From NCBI GenBank assembly GCA_040755095.1, contig JBFMBH010000001.1:95176-159175 (forward strand): a stretch of DNA of 64,000 nucleotides, read 5' to 3'. This DNA is from Thermodesulfobacteriota bacterium (lineage in GTDB: Bacteria; Desulfobacterota; Desulfobulbia; Desulfobulbales; JBFMBH01). Positions 45,301 through 54,300 of the stretch are shown one piece after another. Both the position numbers and the translations under genes were made by a program. The notes under the pieces were generated by a model that was not told the origin of the DNA, searched no databases, and was given only the letters and a program-made list of their open reading frames with translations. Positions within the stretch are counted from its first letter, which is position 1; every line of letters starts with the position of its first letter.

Positions 45301-48300
45301 GGTGGACCGCAGCGCTGGGGAGTGGACCGTCTACGCCCAGGGCACCGGCCTGACCACGAGCAGCTACTTCTACTGGGCGCCGGGCTGGGGCCTGGACCAG
45401 GAGGCCAGCAACGCGTACAGCCAGCTGGCCCATGGCCTGCAGCGCTACACGAGCTACTTCCAGGCCTACGAGCTGGGGGTGAACCGGGGCTACACCACCC
45501 CGGCCCGGTACTGGAGCCCCAACTACCCGTACGAGAACAAGGTGGTGCTGCTGCCGACCGGCGGCGCCCGCTACTACATCCGCGGCGGCACCGGTGGCGC
45601 TTACGTCTACAACACCTGGACCCTGGTGCGGGACACCGTGACGCCGGTCATCACCAACAGCCCCTTGCGGCCGGCGATCTTTGCCGACTACTGCGAGGCA
45701 GACGTCCACATGTTCGCCGCCTTTGCCGGCGACATCCTGGAGCTGACCGGCAACACGGGCGGCGCCGAGGCCTCCGCCTGCTTCGCCCTGCCCCGCCAGT
45801 GGCAAAGCCAGCCCTCGGCCATCGTCTCGGTGAGCACCCCGGCCAAGGCCGCGCCCGGGCCGGTGACCGTCACCGCCCTCTCCGAGTCCGAGCTGCTCCT
45901 GGATCTGGCCGTCAACACCACTGACGAGACCGGCATCGAAATCCTGCGCTGTGCGGACACCGGCTGCACCCCCAACCCGGTCACCGACCAGATCGCCGAT
46001 TTGTCCGGCAGCCTGGCCATGCTCCTGTCCATGGAGGAGAACGCCTGGACCGGGGCGGCCGCCGAGGTCCGGGACTCGTCCGGCAACGGCAACCACGCCA
46101 CGGCGGTGAACGGCGCCACCACGGCGGCCGGCGGCCACCGGGGCCGGGCCGGCACCTTCAACGGGGTCAACCAGTACCTGGTCGTGCCCCACAGCGCCAG
46201 CATGAATCCCACAAGCGGCCTCACCATCGAGGCCTGGATCAGGAGCGGCCTGGCCACCTGGAGCGCCAACGCCAGCCTGGTGGCCAAGCGGAACGCCTAC
46301 ATCCTCAACCCGCTGTCGGACGCCACCAAGGCGATGCGCCTCTCTCTCTACGTGGGCGGCAGTTGGACCACCGTCTCCTACGTACCCCCGGCCGAATTCG
46401 ACATCCAGCAGTGGCACCATTACGCGGCCAGCTTCGACGGCAGCATGGTGCGCATCTATGTGGACGGGGAGCTGGCCACCTCCCAGACCCTGGTGGGCAC
46501 CATCAACGCCGACACCGGGCCGGTCTACATCGGCTCCGACGATCAGGCCGACTACACCGATCGCTACTTCAACGGCCAGCTGGACCAGGTGGCCATCCAC
46601 TCCCGGGCCCTGTCCGATGCCGAGGTCCGGTACCGCTACGGGACCTTCAAGGACAACAACCTGGCCCGGGGCGCCACCTACGGCTACCAGGTCCGGGCCT
46701 ACAAGGACGCCTCCTGCCCCTGGACCAGCAGCTACAGCGCCACGGCCGAGGGCACCACCAACGGCCCCCAGCCGCCCGCCGACATCATTGCCAACCCGGT
46801 GAATACCACCCGCGTCGACCTGGGCTGGACCGACACCAACGGCTCGAATACCGCCTATGTCATCGAGCGCTGCGCGGGCCTGGGCTGCGTCGACTTTGCC
46901 GAGATCAAGCGCACCAGCGGCGACGATGTGGCCTACGCCGACCAGGAGGTCTGCAAGGGGACCTCGTATGCGTACCGCTTCAAGGCCATCTCCGAGGTGT
47001 ACAACCCGGTCTTTGCCAGCCCGCCGGGCAAGACCAACTTCTCCAACGACAACACCGGCAAGTGGTCCAAGCGCCAGTCGGTGACCATCGCGAACTGGGT
47101 AGCCAGCTATGTCATGCGGATCACCGTCCCCTTCCAGGAGGGGATGAGCGCCGATTTCGCGGACCTGCGCTTCTACGACGCCACCGCCCAGGTGGAGCTG
47201 CCTTACTGGATCGAGTCCAAGACCGATGGCGTCTCGGCGGAGGTCTGGATCAAGACCGGTGCCAACGATGCCACCTACCTGTACTTCGGCAACAACCGCG
47301 CCACCTCCAGCAGCGATGGCGATGCGGTCTTCGACTTCTTCGACGACTTCCGGGGTCCGGTCATTGACAGCAGCAAGTGGGTGGAGATCGATACCGCCTC
47401 CAATGCCATCACCCAGAACGACGACCTCATCCTCAATGACGTGGCGGATGCCTGGAGCTTCGCCCTGTTGTCCAAGAACCGTTTCGCCCGCACGGCCGGC
47501 AAGCAGCTCTGGGCCGCGGTGGGCATCCCGGCGGACACCGCCGGTAACAACTACTTCTATGTCGGCTGGGGCCTCAAGCAGCCGGTGGAGCCAGGGAGCC
47601 CGCCCAACAGCCCGGCCACCAGCTACTGGATGCACGGCATCTACTTCACCAACTATTACTTCTATTCCGGCGACCGGGCCGGCTCGACCTACAACTCCGG
47701 GCTCACCTACGCCCAGAGCACCGAATACGAGGTGACCGTGCAGCTCAAGGCCGCGGGGGCCACCTGGAAGAGGCGGCCGGTGGGCGGCGCCTTCACCACC
47801 CTCCGGGATTCCACCTCGTACTCGGACACCGACATCCGGGTGGCGGTCCACCAGCACTCCCACTCGGCCCGGATCCACTGGCTGGGCATCCGGCCCTATG
47901 TGGCGGCCACCGAGCCGACGGTGAGCGCCTATGGCGGGGTGGAGACAGCTCCTCTGGACTGGGAGAGCGTCTGGAGCGATCCGCCGGTGACCGCCAGCAC
48001 CCCGGACGTCATCGCGCCGGTGCTGGACAGCGCGACCCGTTACTCGGAGGCCAGGATCGATCTGGCCTGGACCTGGAGCGACGCCACCTCCGACGAAACC
48101 GGCTTCGAGATCGAGCGCTGCGATGGCGGCAGCTGCTCGACCTTCACCGTGCCCAGCGATATCACCGGCTGGGAGGATGCCGGCATCTTCGAAGGCATCA
48201 ACTGGTGCTACCGGCTGCGGGCGGTGAAGACCGCCAGCTGCGCCTGGTCCGGCCCGTGGAGCAACCAGGTCTGCGCCGCCAGCACCGTGCTGGCGCCCAC

Positions 48301-51300
48301 CGTGCTCCAGGCCTCCACCCAGGCCGCCAACACCACCCAGGTGGATCTGACCTGGACCGACAACACCAACTCCGAGGGCGGCTTCCGCATCGTCCGCTGC
48401 CCCGGCACCTGCAGCGACACCGACACCTTCACCGAGGTGGGCACCGCCGGCGCCAACCAGCGGGCCTTCAGCGACACCACCGTCTGCCAGGGCAGTACCT
48501 ATTCCTACCGGGTGGAGGCCTACACCGCCGGACCGGTGACCGGCCTGTCCGCGGGGGGTGGCGGCACCTGGACCCGGCGCAAGAACGTCACCGCCTTTGC
48601 GCCCGCCTTCCAGGCCAGCTCCCAGTTCCAGGTCGCGGTGGCCTACGACGCCGACATGCAGGCCGACTTCGACGACCTGCGCTTCGTGGACGAGACCGCG
48701 GGCACGGAGCTGCCGTACTACATCCTGGAAAAGACCAACGGGGTGAGCGCCCTCATCTGGGTCAAGACCGGTGCCAACAGCGTCATCAACCTCTATTACG
48801 GCAACCCCCTGGCCACCGGCGCCAGCAGTGCCAGCACCACGTTGATCGACTTCAGCACCAGCAGCTTCGGCTCCTTTGCCACGGACCATCAGAACAGCAC
48901 CGGCTTCGTGATCGAGGCCAAGGCGACCCGGTCTACCTACACGCCACAGATCGAATTTGACAAGACCGGCAACGGCTCCGAGCGCAGCCGCATCGATTAC
49001 AACACCTCCACCATCTACCGCTACGACTTCAATGCCGCCAACGGCACGATCTATTCCGCCTCGATCGGCCTGGCCGGGGCGGCCGAGCCGCTGCACATGA
49101 AGGTCGCGGTGAAAGACCAGAGCCTGTGGGTCTACGCCGACAACGTGCAGAAGATGACCGCCGCCAACCTGTCCTATACCCGCGGCACAGTGGCCTGGAC
49201 CCGGAACAACTCCGCAGTGGTCTACAGCTACATCCTGGTCCGCCGCTACGTAACCTCGGAGCCGGCGACCGGCCCGGCCTTCACCCTGGGCAGCGAGGAG
49301 GTGGCGCCGGTCCGGGCCTGGACCTCCGGCCGCAGCAACGTCGCCACCGCCACCACCGCCACGCCCACCGCGCCCGGCATCCTCACCGCCACCGCCGACA
49401 ACGAGTCCCAGGTCACTCTCACCTGGTCGGACGCCAACCCGGACGAGTCGTCTTTTGTGGTGGAGCGGGGCGACGCATCCTGCAGCAACTGGGCCGATGC
49501 CGGCACCACCGCCGGCCCCAACATCTTCACCTTCACCGACACCAACGCCGGTGCCGGCCTGGCCCACAACACCACCTACTGCTTCCGGGTACGGGCCCAC
49601 AAGTCGTCGTCCTGTCCCTGGGACGGTCCGGCGAGCGGCACCCTGACCGCCTACACCGCCATCCCGGCGCCCACCGGGCTCACCGCCACCACCAAAGAGA
49701 CGGCCCGGATCGATCTGGCCTGGAACGACACCGCCGGCCTGGAGACCGGCTACGAGATCAGCCGCTGCACCGGGGATGAGGCCTATTGCATGGCCGATCC
49801 GGACAACCGCTTCGACCCGGCACCGGTGGCCACTACCGGCCCGCAGGCCACCAGCTTCAGCGACACCACCGCCTGCCCCGGCAACACCTACACCTACCGG
49901 GTGCGGGCGGTGAAAAGCGGGGTGTGGCAGTCCAACTACAGCCTGCCGGCCAGCGCCAGCACCGGCAGCCCGGTGCCCCCTGCCGGCCTCACCCTCACCG
50001 AGGTGCTGAACGAGGGGGCGGATCAGCGCCGCATCGACCTGGCCTGGACCGACAGCAACCTCGATGAATACGGCTTTGTCATCGAGCGCTGCGACAACAC
50101 CCTGACCGATTGCGACCTGGACGTGAGCTTCGTCCTGCAGGGCAGCGTCACCAGCCGCGACCTCTTCACCGCCGGCATCGACGCCGGGCTCTGGAGCCAG
50201 ACCGGCATCGTCAGCACCCAGACCGCTACCACCCCGCCGATCCTGGCCAGCGACTCCTCGGGCACTGCCCGCATCGATGCCGTGGCCGGCGCCGTTGAGC
50301 TGGCGGTCAGCTCCGCCGGCACCGGGGCCAACGATACCTACAACGAATCCCGCCTGACCTGGCTCCATCCCGAGCATCTGGGCCAAGGCGACGCCGAGAT
50401 CCGTCTCGACTACCAGCTCAAGAACGGCGAGCTGACCACCACCGCCCAGTACCATGTCCATGGCCGGGTCTACCTGACCTTCCCGACCCGGACCGACTGC
50501 ACCTACGGCTTCATGACCGTCAACTGCCAGCAGCCCGACATGGCCTACGTGGAGCGGATCTACACCACCGGTGGCGGCTCGAAGTACAACGCCGTGGTGC
50601 GGGTCAAGGATGTCACCACCACCAACGCGGTGGTCACCACCGACACCGCCGGCACCCTGCGCCTCACCCGCACCGCCGGTGTGCTGGCGGCCTCCTTCTG
50701 GAACGGCGCCGGTTGGACCACGCTGGTCACCCATGCCAACACCCTGCAGGCGGGTACGACGCCCAATGGGCTTTCGGTCTCCGCCTTTGCCGAGCGCAAC
50801 GAGAACGTTTCTCTGCGCACCGCGGTGGACAACCTGCAGCTCATCGCCGCCGCCCCGTGGTACAGTGACACCACCGAGGTGGCAGCCTCCACCGACTACT
50901 GCTACCGGGTGCGGGCCGATCACCCCAGCCTGTGCGCCGAGTGGGATGACCTTTTCACCGCCACGGTCTGCGATCTGTCCAACCCGGCGGCCCCCACTGG
51001 CCTCGCCGCCACCACCCTGGGCTCCCGCCGCATCGGCCTCACCTGGGTCGACACCTCCAGCGACGAGAGCGGCTTTGTCATTGAGCGCAAGGTCTTCAAC
51101 AGCACCTTCGCGCCGGTGGGCACGGCGGCTGCGGGTGCCCAGGCCTTCGAAGACAACCAGGCCCTGGATCCCGGCAAGACCTACATCTACCGGGTGCGGG
51201 CCTACCGGGGCGACCCGGCCAGCTACTCCGCCTACTCCAACCAGGCCTCGGCCGCCACCGACCCGTACGGTGAGCCGGGTGGTGATGATTCCACCTGCCG

Positions 51301-51313
51301 GACAGTGCCGTAG
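39314..51313 (+). CDS. Giant secreted fn3 / LamG / DUF2341 / propeller protein (3999 residues)
   Basis: 3999 residues from ATG 39314 (GAGGAG upstream). A long signal peptide ends near residue 44. Two propeller-like regions (residues ~45-478 and ~583-1032) repeat V-Y-V-A-G and N-V-I-V-T-G. About 15 fn3-type modules follow or intervene, each with a W-x-D-x-x-x-[DN]-E-T-G-[FY] core, and many have an E-R-C-x-G-x-x-C pair that could form a disulphide. Two LamG-like domains occur near 1290-1515 and 2230-2440, and three DUF2341 domains near 1850, 2580 and 3090 (A-D-F-D-D-L-R-F pattern). No haem motif, transmembrane anchor or sorting tail is seen at the C-terminus, which ends ...DDSTCRTVP. The protein is probably a secreted surface or matrix adhesin that binds carbohydrates or cells. 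The module mix is typical of large deltaproteobacterial surface proteins. Confidence 0.88.
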   Translation: MRLSQSQQHGKRPRPSGTGHAAWRACALLGLAILLAWPAAALAAGGTELWRFVDTRANGQEAVAGAVDHDGNVVVTGFSQSEPNDFFTAKFKYDGTGLLWTAAGGYTDARATAVAIDSAGNVIVTGYASNGVNLDLVTVKYDGATGAVVWQNRYNAPANGTDYATAVTLDPLGNVYVAGYGQGSGGADDGLLIKYGPDGPNVDGTPIWAITGISAGSGHDRLVAVAASSDGIAVAGHTWNGADFDFLTMKYNPDGTAAWPAEVTWGSGFGSDQLEKVGLDGSGNVIVTGFARNASANDDIRTVKFSSANGTQLWQRTYATTAGSYPDVPKALAVDAAGDVYVAGSTFTATGLVDFYVARYQAADGIPVWEVPYHSGGNNTDIPSALFVDPDGDVYVTGSTHEDAANQDDWRTVKLQRDNGNLLWTKELNGAAGKNDKAVGLGLATTPAGDVRLFAGGWSDRWTAGATDYEFAAAAYDPGLLNAPTGLAATTVTSTRIDLAWTDNSSNETGFRIYRTTEPSHTYEAGDLLQTLGAGAQSYQDTTVVTGTRYYYIVKAYESAGGTESHPSNEATARALIITYDAPSWTYVYAGAGGSDDKAMNINVGADLEPVVTGSSCAAAGNPDYYTVKLDNANASVLWSHRYDDPDGEVDEACCLAVDGSNDYVVSGTSSLYSSTSGINTNDIYSFKLDVNGPPQFGSPTLWQGKYDGPSGGDDRSVSIASAVDGSNSVVLAGYGHQPATGDDIYVVKYAENPPLDGFDMAIPAWSAVYAGAGNDYPSAVAFDGNGDVIVAGETHNGTDYDIFIRKHAGTDGQILWTVIGNSHSAGGDDELNALAVDRAGNVYVAGYVTNGAQGEDFFVSKHSATDGAELWSGGKTLQGSLAGGADVAVAVAVDGTQDAEEIMVAGSLQNGAGNRDFVLVRYATDGTALWASPKVLDRPANDDQAFAMSLDNTGTVCLVGTTSNGASTDALAMKYDFEGTLLGATLYNDAANDLDAVTRVAANRYGEAYAAGFRTNAAGNYDYLVLRCLGSVVQAPAPFGATAYYNHVDFTWADNSPNETGFRLERQVGACGPANPNPWELRHQPTNPAAPDYLAYTESNLTIGDQFCYRIRTEKGVEISRWVEHQVATVEPPAPTGVTATAKSTTRVNLSWQDETLGEDSFVIERCSGAGCSDFALLAEVPAETEASIDTSACPGTLYRYRVFAKKTNLWTSAYSAIAEATTASVTAPTGLAGSVVSEGRVDLSFSDTNGNETGFHLYRCQGAGCTPSVPADLAGTITLETAPAGSSLFLHMDEAAWNGTTNEVADSSGGNRHGTASGASTAAGLYDRAGSFNGSTAAVSIPDNAGLDFGASTDFTIEAWIRASANASQQRLAGKGGDVNGTRVPGYALGTLNNALYLEIAATNLGVTSLQTVTGLAVVRDDAWHHVAAVVDRDGNASLYVDGVLDRSEPITVPGTVDNAAAFYVGKKSDDADTNNLQYFAGLADELVVYNQALTVAQVEARFHREVAIRTTQTDTPLMPGTVYRYGVTAFRTDGCGGSGWESSLSAIFQATTDDVVTTRNPGILVASRDTVEVTTDIDLGWQDRSGTEEGFAIERCTGTCGTGDPYSQIGTADANAVTYTDSTACQGTYTYRVRAFHSSAPVWTSEPSTLSTASTLSQAAPSGLTATRLTEQQVRLDWTRNTSDETGFVIERCAGAGCADFAPITPYGTTGRGVVTFTDSRLLPDTIYRYQVRAYKTGPCAWTSDPSSAAQADLAINTAGFGLSAQALNTTAVDLFWTDVTSDETGYRIERCNGTCGAGDTWTALAGAGAAANATTYSDQTVCENSTYSYRLRALDQDFAKGFDGCWTARKPVSFSSHQAGRVAEFTVTWADGMQADFDDLRFYHFFSPAQTDGEIIPHWIRTRSNGVSAVVWVKLPADNDNIFLYYGNAAATDGSAPEEVFFFYDGFAGTTIDTAKWKELDTYNTMSQNNGLQIRQVGAVRNAALIAKSGYKVDRSAGEWTVYAQGTGLTTSSYFYWAPGWGLDQEASNAYSQLAHGLQRYTSYFQAYELGVNRGYTTPARYWSPNYPYENKVVLLPTGGARYYIRGGTGGAYVYNTWTLVRDTVTPVITNSPLRPAIFADYCEADVHMFAAFAGDILELTGNTGGAEASACFALPRQWQSQPSAIVSVSTPAKAAPGPVTVTALSESELLLDLAVNTTDETGIEILRCADTGCTPNPVTDQIADLSGSLAMLLSMEENAWTGAAAEVRDSSGNGNHATAVNGATTAAGGHRGRAGTFNGVNQYLVVPHSASMNPTSGLTIEAWIRSGLATWSANASLVAKRNAYILNPLSDATKAMRLSLYVGGSWTTVSYVPPAEFDIQQWHHYAASFDGSMVRIYVDGELATSQTLVGTINADTGPVYIGSDDQADYTDRYFNGQLDQVAIHSRALSDAEVRYRYGTFKDNNLARGATYGYQVRAYKDASCPWTSSYSATAEGTTNGPQPPADIIANPVNTTRVDLGWTDTNGSNTAYVIERCAGLGCVDFAEIKRTSGDDVAYADQEVCKGTSYAYRFKAISEVYNPVFASPPGKTNFSNDNTGKWSKRQSVTIANWVASYVMRITVPFQEGMSADFADLRFYDATAQVELPYWIESKTDGVSAEVWIKTGANDATYLYFGNNRATSSSDGDAVFDFFDDFRGPVIDSSKWVEIDTASNAITQNDDLILNDVADAWSFALLSKNRFARTAGKQLWAAVGIPADTAGNNYFYVGWGLKQPVEPGSPPNSPATSYWMHGIYFTNYYFYSGDRAGSTYNSGLTYAQSTEYEVTVQLKAAGATWKRRPVGGAFTTLRDSTSYSDTDIRVAVHQHSHSARIHWLGIRPYVAATEPTVSAYGGVETAPLDWESVWSDPPVTASTPDVIAPVLDSATRYSEARIDLAWTWSDATSDETGFEIERCDGGSCSTFTVPSDITGWEDAGIFEGINWCYRLRAVKTASCAWSGPWSNQVCAASTVLAPTVLQASTQAANTTQVDLTWTDNTNSEGGFRIVRCPGTCSDTDTFTEVGTAGANQRAFSDTTVCQGSTYSYRVEAYTAGPVTGLSAGGGGTWTRRKNVTAFAPAFQASSQFQVAVAYDADMQADFDDLRFVDETAGTELPYYILEKTNGVSALIWVKTGANSVINLYYGNPLATGASSASTTLIDFSTSSFGSFATDHQNSTGFVIEAKATRSTYTPQIEFDKTGNGSERSRIDYNTSTIYRYDFNAANGTIYSASIGLAGAAEPLHMKVAVKDQSLWVYADNVQKMTAANLSYTRGTVAWTRNNSAVVYSYILVRRYVTSEPATGPAFTLGSEEVAPVRAWTSGRSNVATATTATPTAPGILTATADNESQVTLTWSDANPDESSFVVERGDASCSNWADAGTTAGPNIFTFTDTNAGAGLAHNTTYCFRVRAHKSSSCPWDGPASGTLTAYTAIPAPTGLTATTKETARIDLAWNDTAGLETGYEISRCTGDEAYCMADPDNRFDPAPVATTGPQATSFSDTTACPGNTYTYRVRAVKSGVWQSNYSLPASASTGSPVPPAGLTLTEVLNEGADQRRIDLAWTDSNLDEYGFVIERCDNTLTDCDLDVSFVLQGSVTSRDLFTAGIDAGLWSQTGIVSTQTATTPPILASDSSGTARIDAVAGAVELAVSSAGTGANDTYNESRLTWLHPEHLGQGDAEIRLDYQLKNGELTTTAQYHVHGRVYLTFPTRTDCTYGFMTVNCQQPDMAYVERIYTTGGGSKYNAVVRVKDVTTTNAVVTTDTAGTLRLTRTAGVLAASFWNGAGWTTLVTHANTLQAGTTPNGLSVSAFAERNENVSLRTAVDNLQLIAAAPWYSDTTEVAASTDYCYRVRADHPSLCAEWDDLFTATVCDLSNPAAPTGLAATTLGSRRIGLTWVDTSSDESGFVIERKVFNSTFAPVGTAAAGAQAFEDNQALDPGKTYIYRVRAYRGDPASYSAYSNQASAATDPYGEPGGDDSTCRTVP

Positions 51314-51333
51314 GCTGACGTGAGGTGACCGCC

Positions 51334-54300
51334 ATGTTTTGGCCGCCAGCCAGAATCGCCATCCTCATCCTGGTCGCCCTGGGCCTGCCGCTGCCAGGGA
51401 CCGGTCAAGCTGCGGCCCTGGGCCGGCCAGCCGCGACTGGCCTGCCGCTCTGGCTGCCCTTTGTGGAGACCGGGGGCCGGCCGGCCGATCCGGCCATCCG
51501 CGTAGCCAGCCTGAGCCCTGCCGGCAGCGTTGGGGTCACCGCCAGCGGCGAGGTGGTGAGCATCCTGCCGGGCCCGGCCGGCACCCCCCCCTGGGTGCTG
51601 CGGGAGCGCCTGGCCGGCGGCCGGCCGCAGCTGGTCATGGACGACCCTGCTGTTGCCGGCCGCGCCGCCCTGTTCCGGGGCCGCGACCCCGGCGGCTGGC
51701 AGGGCGGCCTGCCCACCAGGAGCACGGTGTCGATCCGGGATGCCGGCCAAGGGGCTTGGCTGGAGCTGGTGGTGGGGCCGAGCGGTGTGGAGCGGTTGTT
51801 TCACGTGGCGCCGGGAACAGACCCGGCCACGGTCCGGATGGCGGTGGCCGGCGTCGAGGCCATGGCGGTAGCCGCCGATGGCAGCCTGACCCTGAACAGC
51901 GGCCGCGGCCAGTACCGCCTCAGCCCGCCCCGGGCCTTCCAGGAGGACGCCAGCGGCCGGCAGCCGGTGGCGGTGGCCTTCCGGGTCGAGCCCGGCGGCT
52001 ACGGCTTTGCGGTCGGGGACTACGACCCCAGCCGGGAGCTTGTTATCGACCCGATCCTGGCCGGCACCTTTGTCGCCGCCACCGCGCCCCCCGAGCCGGA
52101 TCTCCCGTTTACCCCGCTGGCGGTGGATGGGGAGGGCAACATCATCGTCGCGGCAGCAATCCCGGCCCTGGCCTTGCCGGCCGAGGACGGCGGTTGGGCG
52201 ACCGGGCCCGCCGGTGGCCTGGACATCCTGGTGGCCAAGCTCGATCCCGGGCTTTCCCGGCTCCTGGCCTGGACCCTGATCGGGGGCGCCGGGGACGACT
52301 GGCCACGGGATCTGGCCATCGCCGCCAACGGCTCCGTCCGCCTGGCCGGGGTGACCAGCTCGCCGGATTTTCCCGCCACCTCCGGGTCGCAGCCGTTTGC
52401 CGCCGGCTTTCGCAACGCCTTCGTCCTGTCTTTGGACCGTGAGCTCCAGGTGCTGGAGGCCTCCCTGCTGCTCGGCGGCGGCGATGCGGTCGCCCTGGCT
52501 CACACCCCCATGGGGGAGCTGGTGGTGACGGGGCGGACGCCGGCGCCCGATTTTTCTGCCACGCCAGGCAGTCTGGACACCTCCCTGGACGGCGCCATCG
52601 ACGCCTTTGTCACTGTGTGCGACACCCGGCTGCAGACGATTCTGGCCAGCACCTTCCTGGGCGGCAGCGGCGGGGACATGGGCATGGCGGTGGCGGTGGA
52701 GGACGACGGCAGCATCCTGGTGCTGGGCGTCACCGACTCGCCGGACTTCCCGGCCCCGGCCGGCATTCAGCCCCTGGCCAGCCGGGGGGAGCTCGATCTC
52801 TTTCTGGCCCGCCTGGACCCCGGCCTCTCCCGGATCCTGGACGCCACCCTCCTGGGCGGCTCCGGCAACGATCTTGGCCAGGGCCTGGTGGTGGCGGCCA
52901 ACGGCTCGGTGTTCGTGACCGGTGCCACCAGCTCGCCGGACTTCCCCGTCACCGGCGGCTCCAGCCATCGGGGCGGAGAGGAGGACCTTTTTGTGGCCTG
53001 GCTGGACCCCAGCCTGCGTCATGTCACCGCAACCCTGGCCGGCGGCAGCGGCCCGGACCGGGGCCTGGACCTGGCCCTGGACAGCCAGGATCGCCTGCTG
53101 GTGGTCGGCCAGACCGGCTCGGCTGACCTGCCGGTCTCGGCCAATGCCCTGGACCCGAGCCTGTCCGGGGGGAGCGACCTCGTGGTGGCGGCCTTTGACC
53201 GGGCCAGTCTGGGCTTGCTGCAGATGACCTATCTGGGAGGCAGCGGCGGCGAGCAGATGCCGCGGCTGGCCGTGGAGGCCGGCGGCCGGCTGCTCCTGGC
53301 GGGCTTGAGCGACTCGCCGGACCTGGGCCTGCCGCCGGCGGCCTGGCAGCCCACTCCGGCTCCGGGGCCCAACGCCCTGCTCCTGGCCCTGGAGCCGGGC
53401 CTGACCGGCGACCTGGCGCCGGTGGTGGCGCTGGGCCCGGCGGCACCGGCTTGGCCGGCGGTGCTGGTGGGGTCCACCGCGAGCCTGCCTCTTACCATCC
53501 GCAACTCCGGCAACACCGTCCTGGCCCTGGAGCAGCTGACCGTGGCCGGCAGCCAGGCGGCGGAATTCCGCCTCCAGGAGGACACCTGCAGTGGCCGCCT
53601 GCTGCCGCCGGACGGCGTCTGCTCCCTGCAGCTCGCCTTCACCCCGGCTGCGGCGGGCGAGCGCCAGGCGGTGCTGGCGATCCCCTCCAACGCCTTGCCC
53701 CGGCTCCTGGAGGTCTCGCTCACGGGCACCGGCCAGCTACCGGCCAGCCACCATACCCTGGTCATCTTTCGGGATGGCTCCGGCCGGGGCACGGTACGCG
53801 CAACCGACCGGACCATCGACTGCGGCAGCCTGTGCAGCGCCGCCTTTGCCCACGGCACCCGCCTGACCCTGGAGGCGGTGCCGGATCCCGGCTCGGTCTT
53901 CGAGGGCTGGGTGGGGGGGGGCTGCGCCGGCACCGGCGCCTGTTCGGTGAGCGTGGATGAGGATCTGGCGGTGAAGGCCACCTTCCGCAGCACCGGGCCG
54001 CAAAGCGACGCCCGGGCCAATGGCGGCGACGATCCCCTGACCGTGAGCCGGCAGGAGACGGTGGCCTTTTCCATCCGTCTTACGGCCAACGAGGCCCTGG
54101 ACCTCGCCGCCGACTGGTGGATCGTCCTGGCCACCCCGGCCGGCGCCTACTCCTGGGTCTATCCCAAGGGCTGGCGGCTCGGGGTCAGCCGGGCCTTCCG
54201 GGCCCCCCTCTTCGACCTTGACGAGACCACCCTCTTGGCCTCCCGTCTGCCCGCCGGCTCCTACGGCTTCTTCTTCGGGGTTTCCGGCTATGCCGGCAGC

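Noticed and set aside
39233..50923. Uninterrupted minus-strand frame of ~3900 codons opposite the giant fn3 gene
   Set aside because: It is a shadow of the G+C-rich plus-strand gene. Its product is a low-complexity Gly/Ala/Val/His run without domains or a signal peptide, while the plus strand has clear fn3, LamG and DUF2341 motifs.
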